Positions 26,824 through 35,898 of a stretch of DNA of 64,000 nucleotides are shown here, piece after piece. The DNA is from an uncultured Campylobacter sp. (lineage in GTDB: Bacteria; Campylobacterota; Campylobacteria; Campylobacterales; Campylobacteraceae): positions 65,591-129,590 of the forward strand of contig NZ_CALKZP010000028.1 of NCBI RefSeq assembly GCF_938002845.1. The letters are read 5' to 3'. The first letter of the stretch is position 1. The number at the start of each line of letters is the position of its first letter. The notes beneath the pieces were generated by a model. It was given only the letters and a program-made list of their open reading frames with translations, did not search any database and was not told where the DNA came from. Position numbers and translations under genes: made by a program.

Positions 26824-27818
26824 AAGCCATAAAATTTATACTGCTAGCCCTGCTTTTAGTGGGCGAAGCGTTTGCGAGCCAGCCCGGTCTGATGCGCGCA
26901 AATCACGACTATATTTTAAATCAATTCGGCATCGAAAATAACGAATCGAGCAAAAACGTAGTTGCGGGCATATTCCGTGCGATCAATGCAAGCGATCGCA
27001 AGCAGTTTAAGCATATCGTGACTTCGCAGTCGCACAATGCCTACTTAGTCAAATCCGAGGTCGATAACATCGAAGCTCCGGAATTCTTATTGTATTTGGC
27101 AATGGTAGAATCTCATCTTAAAAACACCGTAACTTCGGGCGCTAGCGCAGGTGGTATGTGGCAGCTGATGCCGGCAACTGCGAAAAATTTCGGTCTTAGA
27201 GTAGATAGCGCCGTGGATGAGCGTCGCGATCCCGCAGCCTCTACGGATGCTGCGTTTTCGTATATTTTGCATCTGAAGCAAAATTTTGGCAAGTGGTATT
27301 TAGCGCTAATGGCGTATAATTGTGGCGATCAAAAGCTTAAAAATGCGATTGCAGCTACTGGCAGCGATGATCTGGATCGCTTGCTAAAAAGTCCCGCACT
27401 TCCTAATGAGACTAAGAATTTTATCAAGCGCATTATTAAATACGCTTACATTGCTCAAAATGAAAATATGCGTAAAATTCTGCTTTTTGAAAGCGAGCCG
27501 TGGGGGCTAAAGCGTATCGCAGTAGCTCCAGGCACAAAGCTAAGCGCGGTTGCAAAACAGATCGGAATTTCGCCGTCGCAAATGCAGGATTACAACGCGC
27601 ATATTAAAAACGGAATTTCGCCGCTTAACGGCAAGTACTTCTTTTATATCCCACAAAGCAAATATGCAGAATTTGTCGTAAATCAAGGCGCGTTTCAAGC
27701 GTATGAACCACGTCTGAAGCAGCGCAAGCCAGGACGCGTGTTAGCAGGTTTGGCGAACGAGCTTAGCCTCAAAGATAAAAACGAAATAGCGCTAAATAAT
27801 ATAAAATTCAACAAATAA
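26820..27818 (+). CDS. mltD: Membrane-bound lytic murein transglycosylase with LysM-like domain
   Basis: Cuts peptidoglycan glycan strands in the periplasm to give 1,6-anhydro ends. The signal peptide MKAIKFILLALLLVGEAFA is followed by an SLT (lysozyme-like) domain with catalytic Glu in MVESHLKNTVTSGASAGGMWQLMPAT and the family motif LALMAYNCGDQ. A LysM-like segment (KLSAVAKQIGISPSQMQDYN) lies near residues 235-285. No lipobox is evident, so membrane attachment in the E. coli manner is not supported. It overlaps tatD by four bases and precedes rlpA, another glycan-strand enzyme. Confidence 0.9.
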   Translation: MKAIKFILLALLLVGEAFASQPGLMRANHDYILNQFGIENNESSKNVVAGIFRAINASDRKQFKHIVTSQSHNAYLVKSEVDNIEAPEFLLYLAMVESHLKNTVTSGASAGGMWQLMPATAKNFGLRVDSAVDERRDPAASTDAAFSYILHLKQNFGKWYLALMAYNCGDQKLKNAIAATGSDDLDRLLKSPALPNETKNFIKRIIKYAYIAQNENMRKILLFESEPWGLKRIAVAPGTKLSAVAKQIGISPSQMQDYNAHIKNGISPLNGKYFFYIPQSKYAEFVVNQGAFQAYEPRLKQRKPGRVLAGLANELSLKDKNEIALNNIKFNK

Positions 27819-27831
27819 GATCGGATCGTAG

Positions 27832-28587
27832 GTGTCGTACCAGAAAATCGCTCTTTTTAGTGCGCTTTTTGCGCTGATTCTTGCCGGTTGCTCGTTTCGC
27901 ACCGCACCGTCGTCTAGATCGTCTACGGGCGGTGCGGGCAAGATCGGCAAAAACTCTCCCGCCACCATGCGCCCTTATAAAATTAACGGCAAAACCTACT
28001 ATCCCGAACAAGTAAGCGTCGGTGACACTCAAATCGGCATCGCCAGCTGGTATGGGCCGAATTTTCACGGCAAATACACCTCAAACGGCGAAATTTACGA
28101 TATGAACGGCATGACTGCCGCACACAAAACCTATCCAATGAATACTATGGTAAAGGTCACGAATCGCGATACCGGCGCTACCGCAACCGTGCGCATCAAC
28201 GATCGCGGTCCATTCGTGGATGGTCGCATCATCGATCTTAGCAAAACAGCTGCTAATTTAGTGGGCGTATTTGCCAAAGGTACGGCGCCGGTAAAACTCG
28301 AAGTAGTGGGCTTTTATGGGCATACTATCGCCAAAGGCTCGCCGAAAGCAACCATTGTCGGCGGAAATTTTATGGTGCAAATCGGTGCGTTTAGAAACAG
28401 AAGCGGCGCACAAATTTATCAGCGCGATTACCACGGCACGGCGGGATATCCTGCGATCATCAAAGAATTTAGCATAGATGGCGCGCCAATTTATCGCGTC
28501 TTTTTAAGCGGATTTAAAAGCGAGGATGAGGCGAGAGATTTCGCGCATAATGGCAAGTTTACTGGAGCTTTTATCGTAAGGGAGTAG
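27832..28587 (+). CDS. rlpA: RlpA-family septal-ring lipoprotein with SPOR domain
   Basis: A lytic transglycosylase acting on denuded glycan strands, likely at the division septum. The start is GTG 27832 (encodes MSYQKIALF). The lipobox LAGC gives a lipidated Cys near residue 20. The double-psi beta-barrel (residues about 65-155) has GIASWYG, NGEIYDMNGMTAAH and INDRGPFVDGRIIDLSK, including the catalytic His-Asp region. A C-terminal SPOR domain (MVQIGAFRNRSGAQIY ... YRVFLSGF) binds denuded septal glycan. It sits 13 bp behind mltD. Confidence 0.95.
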   Translation: MSYQKIALFSALFALILAGCSFRTAPSSRSSTGGAGKIGKNSPATMRPYKINGKTYYPEQVSVGDTQIGIASWYGPNFHGKYTSNGEIYDMNGMTAAHKTYPMNTMVKVTNRDTGATATVRINDRGPFVDGRIIDLSKTAANLVGVFAKGTAPVKLEVVGFYGHTIAKGSPKATIVGGNFMVQIGAFRNRSGAQIYQRDYHGTAGYPAIIKEFSIDGAPIYRVFLSGFKSEDEARDFAHNGKFTGAFIVRE

Positions 28588-28823
28588 CAGTTTTATTTGA
28601 CGGCTTTTACCTTCGTTTTTTGCTTGATAAGGGCTTTGTTAAATTTATTTGTGAGCTACTTGCAGTAAAATTTCTCGTCATCTAATAGTTATCTGCTTTA
28701 GCTGCGGCGGAGTGCGGGCTACTTGCAAGCTATTCGTAGCAAAAAGTGCACCTGCTTGCTTGAGCTTTGTTTTTTAATAGGGCGCCGCAGCTGATAAAAT
28801 TTTATATTGCTAGGGGATAAAGC

Positions 28824-29060
28824 ATGCAAAAATATCCGGAAGTTTATAGTTTAGAAAAGAGTTTGGCTATACTTGAAAAATATAAAGACGAGCTGAGCGC
28901 AGAACAATACGAGCAAAACGCATCTATCATCTGCAACCACGCGATAGAGGGTATGTTTGCAAACGAGCAAGATATAATCGATCTTATCAAGGTCGATAAG
29001 GGAGAAAAAACGCCCGATGAGATAATAAACGAATATAAAAAAGAGTGGGGCGTTTTATAG
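28824..29060 (+). CDS. VbhA-family antitoxin (orphan Fic inhibitor)
   Basis: A 78-residue helical protein whose second half (NASIICNHAIEGMFANEQDI, then IKVDKGEKTPDEIINEYKKEWG) resembles VbhA, the class I inhibitor that blocks the active site of Fic AMP-transferases such as VbhT. In VbhA the inhibitory helix contains S-x-x-x-E-G; here it reads N-H-A-I-E-G, keeping Glu-Gly but replacing Ser with Asn. The start has AGGGGA upstream. No Fic domain (HPFxxGNGR) is found on either strand nearby or anywhere in the window, so it is a solitary antitoxin, or it acts on a distant toxin. It sits with an AT-rich unknown gene, suggesting an acquired pair. Confidence 0.72.
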   Translation: MQKYPEVYSLEKSLAILEKYKDELSAEQYEQNASIICNHAIEGMFANEQDIIDLIKVDKGEKTPDEIINEYKKEWGVL

Positions 29061-29132
29061 CGTAGTAGAAAATTTAAATTTGATAGTGAAATATCAGAAG
29101 TATTTTGGCGCAGCTCATCGTCTGTTTGAATT

Positions 29133-29615
29133 TTAATCATGCAGAAAAGTTACGACTTCATGTTCTTTTGGTAAAAATTTTCTGCCATCGATACCATCAT
29201 CTCCGTATTCCAATAATGCTTCATTTAAAATTTCATAAATTTCATCCATTGAAATATCTCCAATGTCAGAATTTACGCTTTGGAATTTATATTTGATTTT
29301 AAATGGATTTTCCGTGAAATATTTACTCGTAGTTTCGTCATAAATTCGCCTTATATCAAGCTCGATATTTTTACCTCTATAATGCAGTAGCCAAATAACT
29401 TCTCCCGTAAGACCATCTCTTGGGTCTGGCAAAGGCACTCTGCAAACAAACATAAACCAGGCATCTCTTTGTCTATCTATAACCCAATCCAGCTTATCTA
29501 GGTAGTAATCATCATAGACTATTGAGCCATATTTTAGGCAACAATTATTTATAATATTTGCAACATTGTATCTTTCCAAATCAACTTTAGAAATATGCTC
29601 CGCAATAAACGCCAT
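29133..29615 (-). CDS. Hypothetical protein, AT-rich
   Basis: I do not recognise a family. It encodes 160 residues with no signal peptide or membrane helix, from an ATG with a strong AAGGAGGAG site. Composition is acidic with many Asp, Tyr and Ile, including segments KYGSIVYDDYYLDKLDWVIDR and SMDEIYEILNEALLEYGDD. Its base composition is more AT-rich than the housekeeping neighbours, and it lies convergent with the VbhA-like gene. Size, acidity and context would suit an immunity protein or small defence accessory; that is only inference. Confidence 0.6.
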   Translation of the reverse strand: MAFIAEHISKVDLERYNVANIINNCCLKYGSIVYDDYYLDKLDWVIDRQRDAWFMFVCRVPLPDPRDGLTGEVIWLLHYRGKNIELDIRRIYDETTSKYFTENPFKIKYKFQSVNSDIGDISMDEIYEILNEALLEYGDDGIDGRKFLPKEHEVVTFLHD

Positions 29616-29800
29616 TCTCTCCTCCTTAAGGAATTCTATAATTTAAAGTAGCTCGCTCGTATACAGACCGAACAAAGATGAGATTTCAAATTTAATCCTT
29701 TTACTGACGAGAACTTATCGTTAAAGCTGCCAATTTATATGCGATTATCATCAATTCTTACTATAATTTTTCGTAAAATTCGTTATGAAATTTAAAAATT

Positions 29801-30634
29801 TCAAGTGCTTTGTCGCTCGCCACCTCTTTTAAATTTAGCGTCCAAAAATACGCAGAATTTCACGCCGTATAGGTAGAAAATCCAGCTTATGTAGATCCAC
29901 AGAAAGAAAAATAGCGCGACCGAAAACGAGCCGTAGATGCTAAGATAGGTTTTGTTATAAAAGACGTATTGCGCAAAAACCAGTCTTGAAAGCCACCATA
30001 AAATCGATGCTACGAGCGATGAGGCAAGCACCGCTTTTGCGCGGATCTCGCGGTTGATCGCCGTAGCATAAGTAATCGCAAAGATCCCCCAAACGATTAA
30101 GTAGGGTAGAATTTTAAGCAAATTTATCCAGCTTGTAAGCTCGGTTTTATTTAGCAGCTCCTGGAGCTCGCCGCTGATATAAAACGACGCTCCAAGCCCC
30201 ACAGGAGCGAGCGTCATCAGCGTCCAGTAGGTGCTTAGGCTCTTAAAAAAGCTTCGCTCGGGTGAATGCGAAATGCGCGCAATTATCGCTTCAAAATCTC
30301 CGAAAAACAGCACCGACGTAACTAACACTGCGCAAAAGCCCGTTACGCCAAGGCTTAGTCCGTTTGCCATAAATTCCTCGATATAGTGCGCCATGCTCGC
30401 TTGATTTGCAGGCAGGAAGTTTGAAAAGATAAAGCCCATAATCTTATCGTAGTAGCCTTTGAAGCTTGGTAGCTGCATAAAGACGCTAAGCGAGACCATC
30501 AGCACCGGCAGTAGCGCCAGAATCGTGTGAAAGCTAAGGCTTGATGCATGGTGCATGAGCTCGGTATCGTAGAGGCGGTGGAAGTTTTTAAGTCGGTTTT
30601 GTGCTTGCTTAAGCGCCGGTATTAGTTTTTTCAT
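29801..30634 (-). CDS. YihY/BrkB-family inner-membrane protein
   Basis: A polytopic inner-membrane protein of 277 residues and about six helices. Family hallmarks are the N-terminal LYDTELMHHASSLSFHTILALLPVLMVSLSVF, SVLFFGDFEAIIA, the WxxL.FILPYLIVW-like LLKILPYLIVWGIFAITY and the last pair IYGSFSVALFFFLWIYISWIFYLYG. Formerly annotated as ribonuclease BN by mistake; true function is uncertain. The gene is divergent from the TonB receptor with a 227-bp shared upstream region. No strong ribosome site is visible. Confidence 0.88.
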   Translation of the reverse strand: MKKLIPALKQAQNRLKNFHRLYDTELMHHASSLSFHTILALLPVLMVSLSVFMQLPSFKGYYDKIMGFIFSNFLPANQASMAHYIEEFMANGLSLGVTGFCAVLVTSVLFFGDFEAIIARISHSPERSFFKSLSTYWTLMTLAPVGLGASFYISGELQELLNKTELTSWINLLKILPYLIVWGIFAITYATAINREIRAKAVLASSLVASILWWLSRLVFAQYVFYNKTYLSIYGSFSVALFFFLWIYISWIFYLYGVKFCVFLDAKFKRGGERQST

Positions 30635-30861
30635 ACGGGCGATTTTACATTAAAAATTTAGAATTTCATATAAATTTGCGCAATTTTTCTTTTGTATCTC
30701 AGTATATCGTCTATGAAATTTTAAACTGCAAAAATGCGACTACAAATATATAAATTTATATCTCGAATTTAGTCTAAATTTAGGAAAGTTTTTCTAATAT
30801 GCTAAAAAATAATATTAAATATATCCATAACGAAGGGAAAATAATGGAACGAAGGAAAACG

Positions 30862-33114
30862 ATGAAATTTAAAATTTCATTAGCGGCATGTATGTGCCTA
30901 CTATGCGGTAGTTTGGCTGCAGCGCAAAGTGGCGGTAATTCTGCGCCTGAAAAGTCGCAGAATATGGGCGTAATCGAGGTAAATTCCGTCGGCGATAATA
31001 TCAGCGAGAGCGGTATCGACGAGGGCTTTTTGAGCAAAAACGTGCAACAAGGCCTGCTTGCGGGCAAGCGCGCACTTGATCTTCCCTATCAGATCAACAC
31101 GATCAGTAAGGAGATCATAAATCACCAAGGCGTCACCGGCTACGAGGAGGCGGTCAAATACTTCCCCTCCGCGCAGATTCAGATGCGCGGCGGCGCTACG
31201 GTCGGACGCCCGCAGACACGCGGCTTTGAGGGTAGCGTCGTAGGCAACAGCTTCTGGGACGGCTTTTATACGATTTCGACGACGGCGATTCCGATGGCGA
31301 TGTTTGAGAGCTTTCAGGTGCAAAACGGCGTCGCAGGCTCGCTCTACGGCGCACAAAACCCGGTTGGCATTTTCAGCTACACGCGCAAGCGCCCGGTAAA
31401 AGATCAATACATAATTTGGAGCGATTATATGTCGCGAAGCAACCTAGGTCTTGGTCTTGATCTATCCGATAAATTTGAAAAATTCGGCTACCGCGCGGTA
31501 TTTTACGGATCAAACGGCGACAGACAGCCAAAGGGTTCAAATTTACAGCGCCGCTTAGCCAGCGTCACGATGGAATTTTATCCGACGGGCGATCTAACGT
31601 TTGAAACCGCAGCGAGCTATTACGAGCACAATACTAAGGGCTTTGCAGGGCAGTTTGCTCTGGGCGTGCGAGACGGCAAGATCGTAGACGGCATGGAGCT
31701 TCCAAAGGCGGTGGATTCCTCAAAACGCGGTCTTGGGCAGAGCTTTGGAGGAATGCATCTAAAAACCACTACCGCAAGCGCGAAATTTAAATACTCACCG
31801 ACGGATAGGCTATATTTCGAGGGCGGCTTTCAGTTTCAGCGTGCCGATCGTGATACTCACGGCGTCGTAAACTACATCTTGCCTAGCACGCATCCGCAAT
31901 ATACGAAGCCGGGTGATTATTATACTCAACACAGCGGCGGTGCTACGGCAGCATATAGATATGACCTGCCAAGCGGCTATCTCAAGGCCAACACGCAGTT
32001 TGACACGGGCAGCGTAGGGCACGATTTTAGCGTGCAGACCAACGGCTATCACTGGACGCAGGATAGATATAAGATCGCAAGCACCAACTACACCTCGCCT
32101 ACCATCGGCAATATCTACGATCCTAAAATTCTAAATTACACCGGCGCTAGGCGCGGAAGCGGGTTATATCATTTCGCAGTCATAGATATGTATAACGTCT
32201 CGGTGCTAGACGATATTACGATAAACGATAAATTTGACGTGATGTTAAGCGCATCTAAGGCGTGGATGAGGCAGGAATCCTACAATAAAAACGAGCAAAG
32301 ACTTGTCAAAGCCTATAGCGATTCGGGCTATAGCTGGGCGGGCAGCTTGATCTTTCATCCGATAGAGGACGCTAGCATCTACTACACTTACGCAGATAGC
32401 TTACAGCAGGGCTCTACCTATGTTTATCCGGCGAGCAGCCCATATGTGGGCGAGGTCGCCTCTACGTCGCCGTATCGCTCCAAGCAGCACGAGATCGGCG
32501 CTAAGATCCGCGTAGCCGATATGATCGATTTTAGCGTGGCGTATTTTGATATCCGCAGACCTATCGCGTATCTAAACAGCTCTACCGGAATCTACGGCAT
32601 AAACGGAGAGCAGCGCAACCGCGGATTTGAGTTTATGAGCGGCGGACGAATTACGCAAAATTTAAGCGTGCTGGGCGGCTTTACCTACATCGATCCTAAG
32701 ATGCATAACGTAAGCATCGCGGGCGCTAACCGCAAGGTCGCAAACGGCATCCCTAAACTAAATGCAAATTTAATGCTTGATTACGTGATCCCCGGCACCA
32801 ATAAACTTGCGATCAGCACAAATTTCCACTACACCGGCAAGATGTATCTGGATGATCTAAACACCCAGAGCACGCCTAGCTTTTTCGTTACCGATCTTGG
32901 TATCAGATACACGAGCGAGCATCTTTTGGGCGATAAGACGACGCTGCGCTTCAACGCAAATAACGTATTTAACAAAAAATACTGGGCGGGAATGTATCCT
33001 GCGAGCGCCGACGGTGCGGGCGGTCTTAACGTAACTAGCGTGCTAGGCTCGGCAAACGGCGTAACGCTCGGCGAGAGCAGAAGCTTCATGCTCTCTGCGG
33101 AGGTAAAATTTTAA
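30862..33114 (+). CDS. TonB-dependent siderophore-type receptor
   Basis: An outer-membrane receptor for a ferric siderophore or similar chelate. The start at 30862 (MKFKISLAACMCLLCGSLAAA) follows CGAAGGAAAACG and begins a signal peptide; earlier in-frame ATGs at 30799 and 30844 would displace it. The plug has KRALDLPYQINTISKEIINHQG, RPQTRGFEG and FQVQNGVAGSLYGAQNPVGIFSYTRKRP, typical of the TIGR01783-like siderophore receptor group. A barrel of 22 strands ends with RSFMLSAEVKF, the canonical terminal Phe. The 750-residue length is normal. No ABC permease, binding protein or tonB gene adjoins it. Upstream AT-rich DNA around 30798-30816 has weak Fur-like symmetry. Confidence 0.92.
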   Translation: MKFKISLAACMCLLCGSLAAAQSGGNSAPEKSQNMGVIEVNSVGDNISESGIDEGFLSKNVQQGLLAGKRALDLPYQINTISKEIINHQGVTGYEEAVKYFPSAQIQMRGGATVGRPQTRGFEGSVVGNSFWDGFYTISTTAIPMAMFESFQVQNGVAGSLYGAQNPVGIFSYTRKRPVKDQYIIWSDYMSRSNLGLGLDLSDKFEKFGYRAVFYGSNGDRQPKGSNLQRRLASVTMEFYPTGDLTFETAASYYEHNTKGFAGQFALGVRDGKIVDGMELPKAVDSSKRGLGQSFGGMHLKTTTASAKFKYSPTDRLYFEGGFQFQRADRDTHGVVNYILPSTHPQYTKPGDYYTQHSGGATAAYRYDLPSGYLKANTQFDTGSVGHDFSVQTNGYHWTQDRYKIASTNYTSPTIGNIYDPKILNYTGARRGSGLYHFAVIDMYNVSVLDDITINDKFDVMLSASKAWMRQESYNKNEQRLVKAYSDSGYSWAGSLIFHPIEDASIYYTYADSLQQGSTYVYPASSPYVGEVASTSPYRSKQHEIGAKIRVADMIDFSVAYFDIRRPIAYLNSSTGIYGINGEQRNRGFEFMSGGRITQNLSVLGGFTYIDPKMHNVSIAGANRKVANGIPKLNANLMLDYVIPGTNKLAISTNFHYTGKMYLDDLNTQSTPSFFVTDLGIRYTSEHLLGDKTTLRFNANNVFNKKYWAGMYPASADGAGGLNVTSVLGSANGVTLGESRSFMLSAEVKF

Positions 33115-33142
33115 AATCTAGCGGGTTTAAAATTTCTAATTG

Positions 33143-33172
33143 AGCGGCGCGAATGATTATGGCGTCGCTTTT
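33143..33172 (+). terminator. Rho-independent terminator of the siderophore receptor
   Basis: AGCGGCGC (33143-33150) pairs with GCGTCGCT (33162-33169) across an 11-nt loop with one G-T wobble, then TTTT and an AT-rich stretch. It begins 29 nt behind the stop codon. Confidence 0.75.
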
Positions 33173-33371
33173 AAATTTATGAAATTTTATCGCTCTAAGC
33201 GGCGAGATTAAATTTAACGAGGCTTAGTTTTAATTCATTTTAAAATTTAAGCCTCGGATTTTGAAATTTTAAACCTTGATTTTAAAATTTAAATCTTTAA
33301 ATTTTTAGATCGCCGCGCCTAAGCTCGCCCGCAAATTTTATCGCGCGGTTTAAAATTTAGCCGTTTTTGGT

Positions 33372-33377
33372 TATAAT
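33372..33377 (+). promoter_or_regulatory. Probable -10 box of the COG3400-aroB operon
   Basis: TATAAT 28 bp before the ATG at 33405, preceded by GTTTTTGG, which fits the T-rich -16 region of Campylobacter promoters. The ribosome site is ACGGAGAG. Confidence 0.55.
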
Positions 33378-33404
33378 CTTTGCAAAACCACGAAACGGAG
33401 AGCA

Positions 33405-34823
33405 ATGAAACAAGTTTTAATCATCGCAAGCGGAAAGTTTGCGCGCCATTTTTTATCCCAGGTTTATAAGATCAAAGACGTCGTACATAATTACCGCGTC
33501 GTCGCAAAAAGTGCGCTTAGCGTCCCCGAGGCGCTGCAAAAAGAGCAAAATTTCAGCATCGAAATTTTTGATCCCACGAGCATTGAGCGGCTACGCGTGG
33601 TGCTGAGCTTGGCGGAATTTGATCGCTGCATAATGATAATGGATGATGAGTTTGACGCCAAGGTGACGCTAGAAAATTTAAAGACGCTTGCTCCCGATCT
33701 GGAGCTTTACGCAGCCGATTTTTGGGGGCTTTTGCGCGAGAATAAAAACGAAGCTCACGTAAAAATCGTAAATACTCTCGCGTTAAATTCCTCGCGCTTC
33801 ATCGGCTTTTTGCCGGACAGTCCCGTTTTTGCTGATAACATCGGGCTTGGACGCGGAGAGATAATGGAGGTAAAAGTGCCCGTAGGAAGCTCGTTCGCGT
33901 ATAAAAAAATCAGCACGCTTTCTAATGCCAAATATCAAATTCCGATGATCTACCGTCACAATAATTACATCGTAACGACGCCCGGCTCGCGGATATATCC
34001 GAATGATACGATTTTAGTCGTTGGTGAGCCTAGTGCGCTGCGAGCGGTGTTTGCTGAAGTAAAAAAGCAAAGCGGGCAATTTCCATCGCCGTTTGGGCTA
34101 AATATTTTCGCGCTAATCGATATGAAAAAAATGAGCGGCGACGAGATAGCTAGGACGGTTAGGGCGCTTGAGTTTTTGGATTTGCATATTAGAAATCATA
34201 AAATTTATCTGCGAATTTTAAATCCTCTGCTAAACGACGCTTTTGGCGAGCTTAAAGCTCTGTGTGAGCGGGATAAATTTGAAATTCTCATCGATTACTC
34301 GGGCGAGCTAAATTTAAAGCGCGACGTGAGCGAAAATAAAGCGGGTTTGGTAGTTTGCTCAAGCGGAGTTTTCGAGGCGAAAAAAGCAGCACTTAAAGCG
34401 CTTGAAATTCCGGTGTTAAGCCTTGGAGAGGGCGAGCTAAAAGATGTGCGTAAAAGCGTCGTGCTAAGTGCCGGCGAGCGGCTTCGCGAGGAATCAAGTA
34501 TCGTCTTTGACATCAGCTCGCAGCTAGGGCTAGACGTGTATTTGTATCTTTTCGGCGAGAGCGAAAAGGGCGAGTTTGCGCAAAGCTACGTGAGCTTATC
34601 GAAGCTTTTTAAGCAGAGTTTATTCGTGATTCCTTGCGAGCGACAAAATCCGATTTTAGCGTTAGGCAGCGAGCGAGATCTGCTGCAGTTCGTGCCATTT
34701 AATGATAGAATTTTGGCGCGCAAGCTCACATCTATTTTCAATCAGGATTTGGATCAGATGTATTTTAAACTCGGCAAAAATCATCAAATTTTTATCCCGA
34801 GCGATTACGGGTATGAAAAGTAA
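33405..34823 (+). CDS. COG3400-type TrkA/RCK-like protein
   Basis: A cytoplasmic 472-residue protein. Residues 1-130 form a Rossmann-like TrkA-N domain (VLIIASGKFARHFLSQVY, then IMIMDDEFDAKVTLENL). About residues 150-215 match a TrkA-C/RCK-C domain (GEIMEVKVPVGSSFAYKKIS ... GSRIYPNDTILVVGEPSAL). The rest is particular to the Campylobacterota family. It may gate an ion channel or transporter by binding nucleotides or ions. Its nearest plausible partner is the MscS-like channel two genes downstream, which I infer from context. The COG3400-aroB-mscS-mtaB order is also found, as I recall, in C. jejuni (Cj1009c-Cj1006c). Confidence 0.82.
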   Translation: MKQVLIIASGKFARHFLSQVYKIKDVVHNYRVVAKSALSVPEALQKEQNFSIEIFDPTSIERLRVVLSLAEFDRCIMIMDDEFDAKVTLENLKTLAPDLELYAADFWGLLRENKNEAHVKIVNTLALNSSRFIGFLPDSPVFADNIGLGRGEIMEVKVPVGSSFAYKKISTLSNAKYQIPMIYRHNNYIVTTPGSRIYPNDTILVVGEPSALRAVFAEVKKQSGQFPSPFGLNIFALIDMKKMSGDEIARTVRALEFLDLHIRNHKIYLRILNPLLNDAFGELKALCERDKFEILIDYSGELNLKRDVSENKAGLVVCSSGVFEAKKAALKALEIPVLSLGEGELKDVRKSVVLSAGERLREESSIVFDISSQLGLDVYLYLFGESEKGEFAQSYVSLSKLFKQSLFVIPCERQNPILALGSERDLLQFVPFNDRILARKLTSIFNQDLDQMYFKLGKNHQIFIPSDYGYEK

Positions 34824-34866
34824 TCGAAATTTATGTTACAATTACCCAAAAATCAAAGGCTAGCGT

Positions 34867-35898
34867 ATGAAAATCGATCTTAATTTAGGTAAAAAATACA
34901 GCGTTTTTATCGACGAATTGCATAGTTTAAAACTTAGCGGTAAGGTCGCTATCGTGACAAATCCCAAAGTGGGGGGGCTGTGGCTTGATTTCTTACTGCA
35001 GCGGCTAGATTGCGAGCAAAAATTTATCATCACGATCCCGGACGGCGAGGAGTATAAAAATACCGCGAGCGTGGAGCAAATCTTAGAGCAGCTTTTCAGC
35101 TCCAAGCTTGACCGCAAAAGCACGCTCATTGCTCTTGGCGGCGGCGTCATCAGCGATATAACGGGCTTTTGCGCGAGCATTTATGAGCGCGGTATCGATT
35201 TTATCAATATACCTACGACCCTGCTAGCGCAAGTAGATGCAAGCGTCGGCGGTAAGACGGGCGTGAATAATCGCTTCGGCAAAAATTTAATCGGCTCATT
35301 TTATCAGCCGCGCGCGGTTTATTGCGAGAGTAAATTTTTATCGACGCTTCCTGCGCGGGAGTTTGTCGCAGGCGTTGCGGAGGCCGTAAAGATGGCGATA
35401 TGCTTTGATGTCGAACTATTTAAATTTTTCGAGACTCACGATCTAAAAAGCGCCGATGAAATTTCGCACGTAATCGCTCGTTGCGTGGAGATTAAAGCAA
35501 ACGTTGTAGAGCGAGACGAGCGCGAAAGCGGCGTGCGTGCGGTGTTAAACTACGGACACACCTTTGCTCACGCTATAGAAAAAATTACTAATTATAAAAA
35601 ATTTTTGCACGGTGAGGCTGTAGCGATCGGCATGGTGATGGCAAATGCTTTGGCGCGGCGTCTCGGTAAACTAAGCGGCGAACAGGAGGAGCAGATCCGT
35701 AAAGTGCTTCAAAAATTCGCGCTTCCGATAAAATTTCACGTAAAGGATGCGGCGGAATTTTACGAGCTGTTTTTTCTTGATAAAAAAAGCGAAAATGGCA
35801 AGATAAAATTTATCCTGCCCGATGGTATTGGTAAATTCTACGCTTCCAAAGAGATCGCAAAAGATGAAGTAATCGCAACGCTGAAAGAGTTTGAATGA
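34867..35898 (+). CDS. aroB: 3-dehydroquinate synthase
   Basis: Second step of the shikimate pathway, cyclising DAHP with catalytic NAD+ and a divalent metal. The 343-residue protein has the NAD-binding GGGVISDITGF, the PTTLLAQVDASVGGKTGVN signature, AVYCESKFLSTLPAREF, and the metal-ligand regions VLNYGHTFAHAIE and FLHGEAVAIGM. All catalytic motifs are present. Its end overlaps the MscS gene by four bases (ATGA). Confidence 0.97.
   Translation: MKIDLNLGKKYSVFIDELHSLKLSGKVAIVTNPKVGGLWLDFLLQRLDCEQKFIITIPDGEEYKNTASVEQILEQLFSSKLDRKSTLIALGGGVISDITGFCASIYERGIDFINIPTTLLAQVDASVGGKTGVNNRFGKNLIGSFYQPRAVYCESKFLSTLPAREFVAGVAEAVKMAICFDVELFKFFETHDLKSADEISHVIARCVEIKANVVERDERESGVRAVLNYGHTFAHAIEKITNYKKFLHGEAVAIGMVMANALARRLGKLSGEQEEQIRKVLQKFALPIKFHVKDAAEFYELFFLDKKSENGKIKFILPDGIGKFYASKEIAKDEVIATLKEFE

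Noticed and set aside
30798..30816. Fur box upstream of the siderophore receptor
   Set aside because: The match to the 7-1-7 consensus is only 9 of 14 in AT-rich DNA; too weak to list as a feature.
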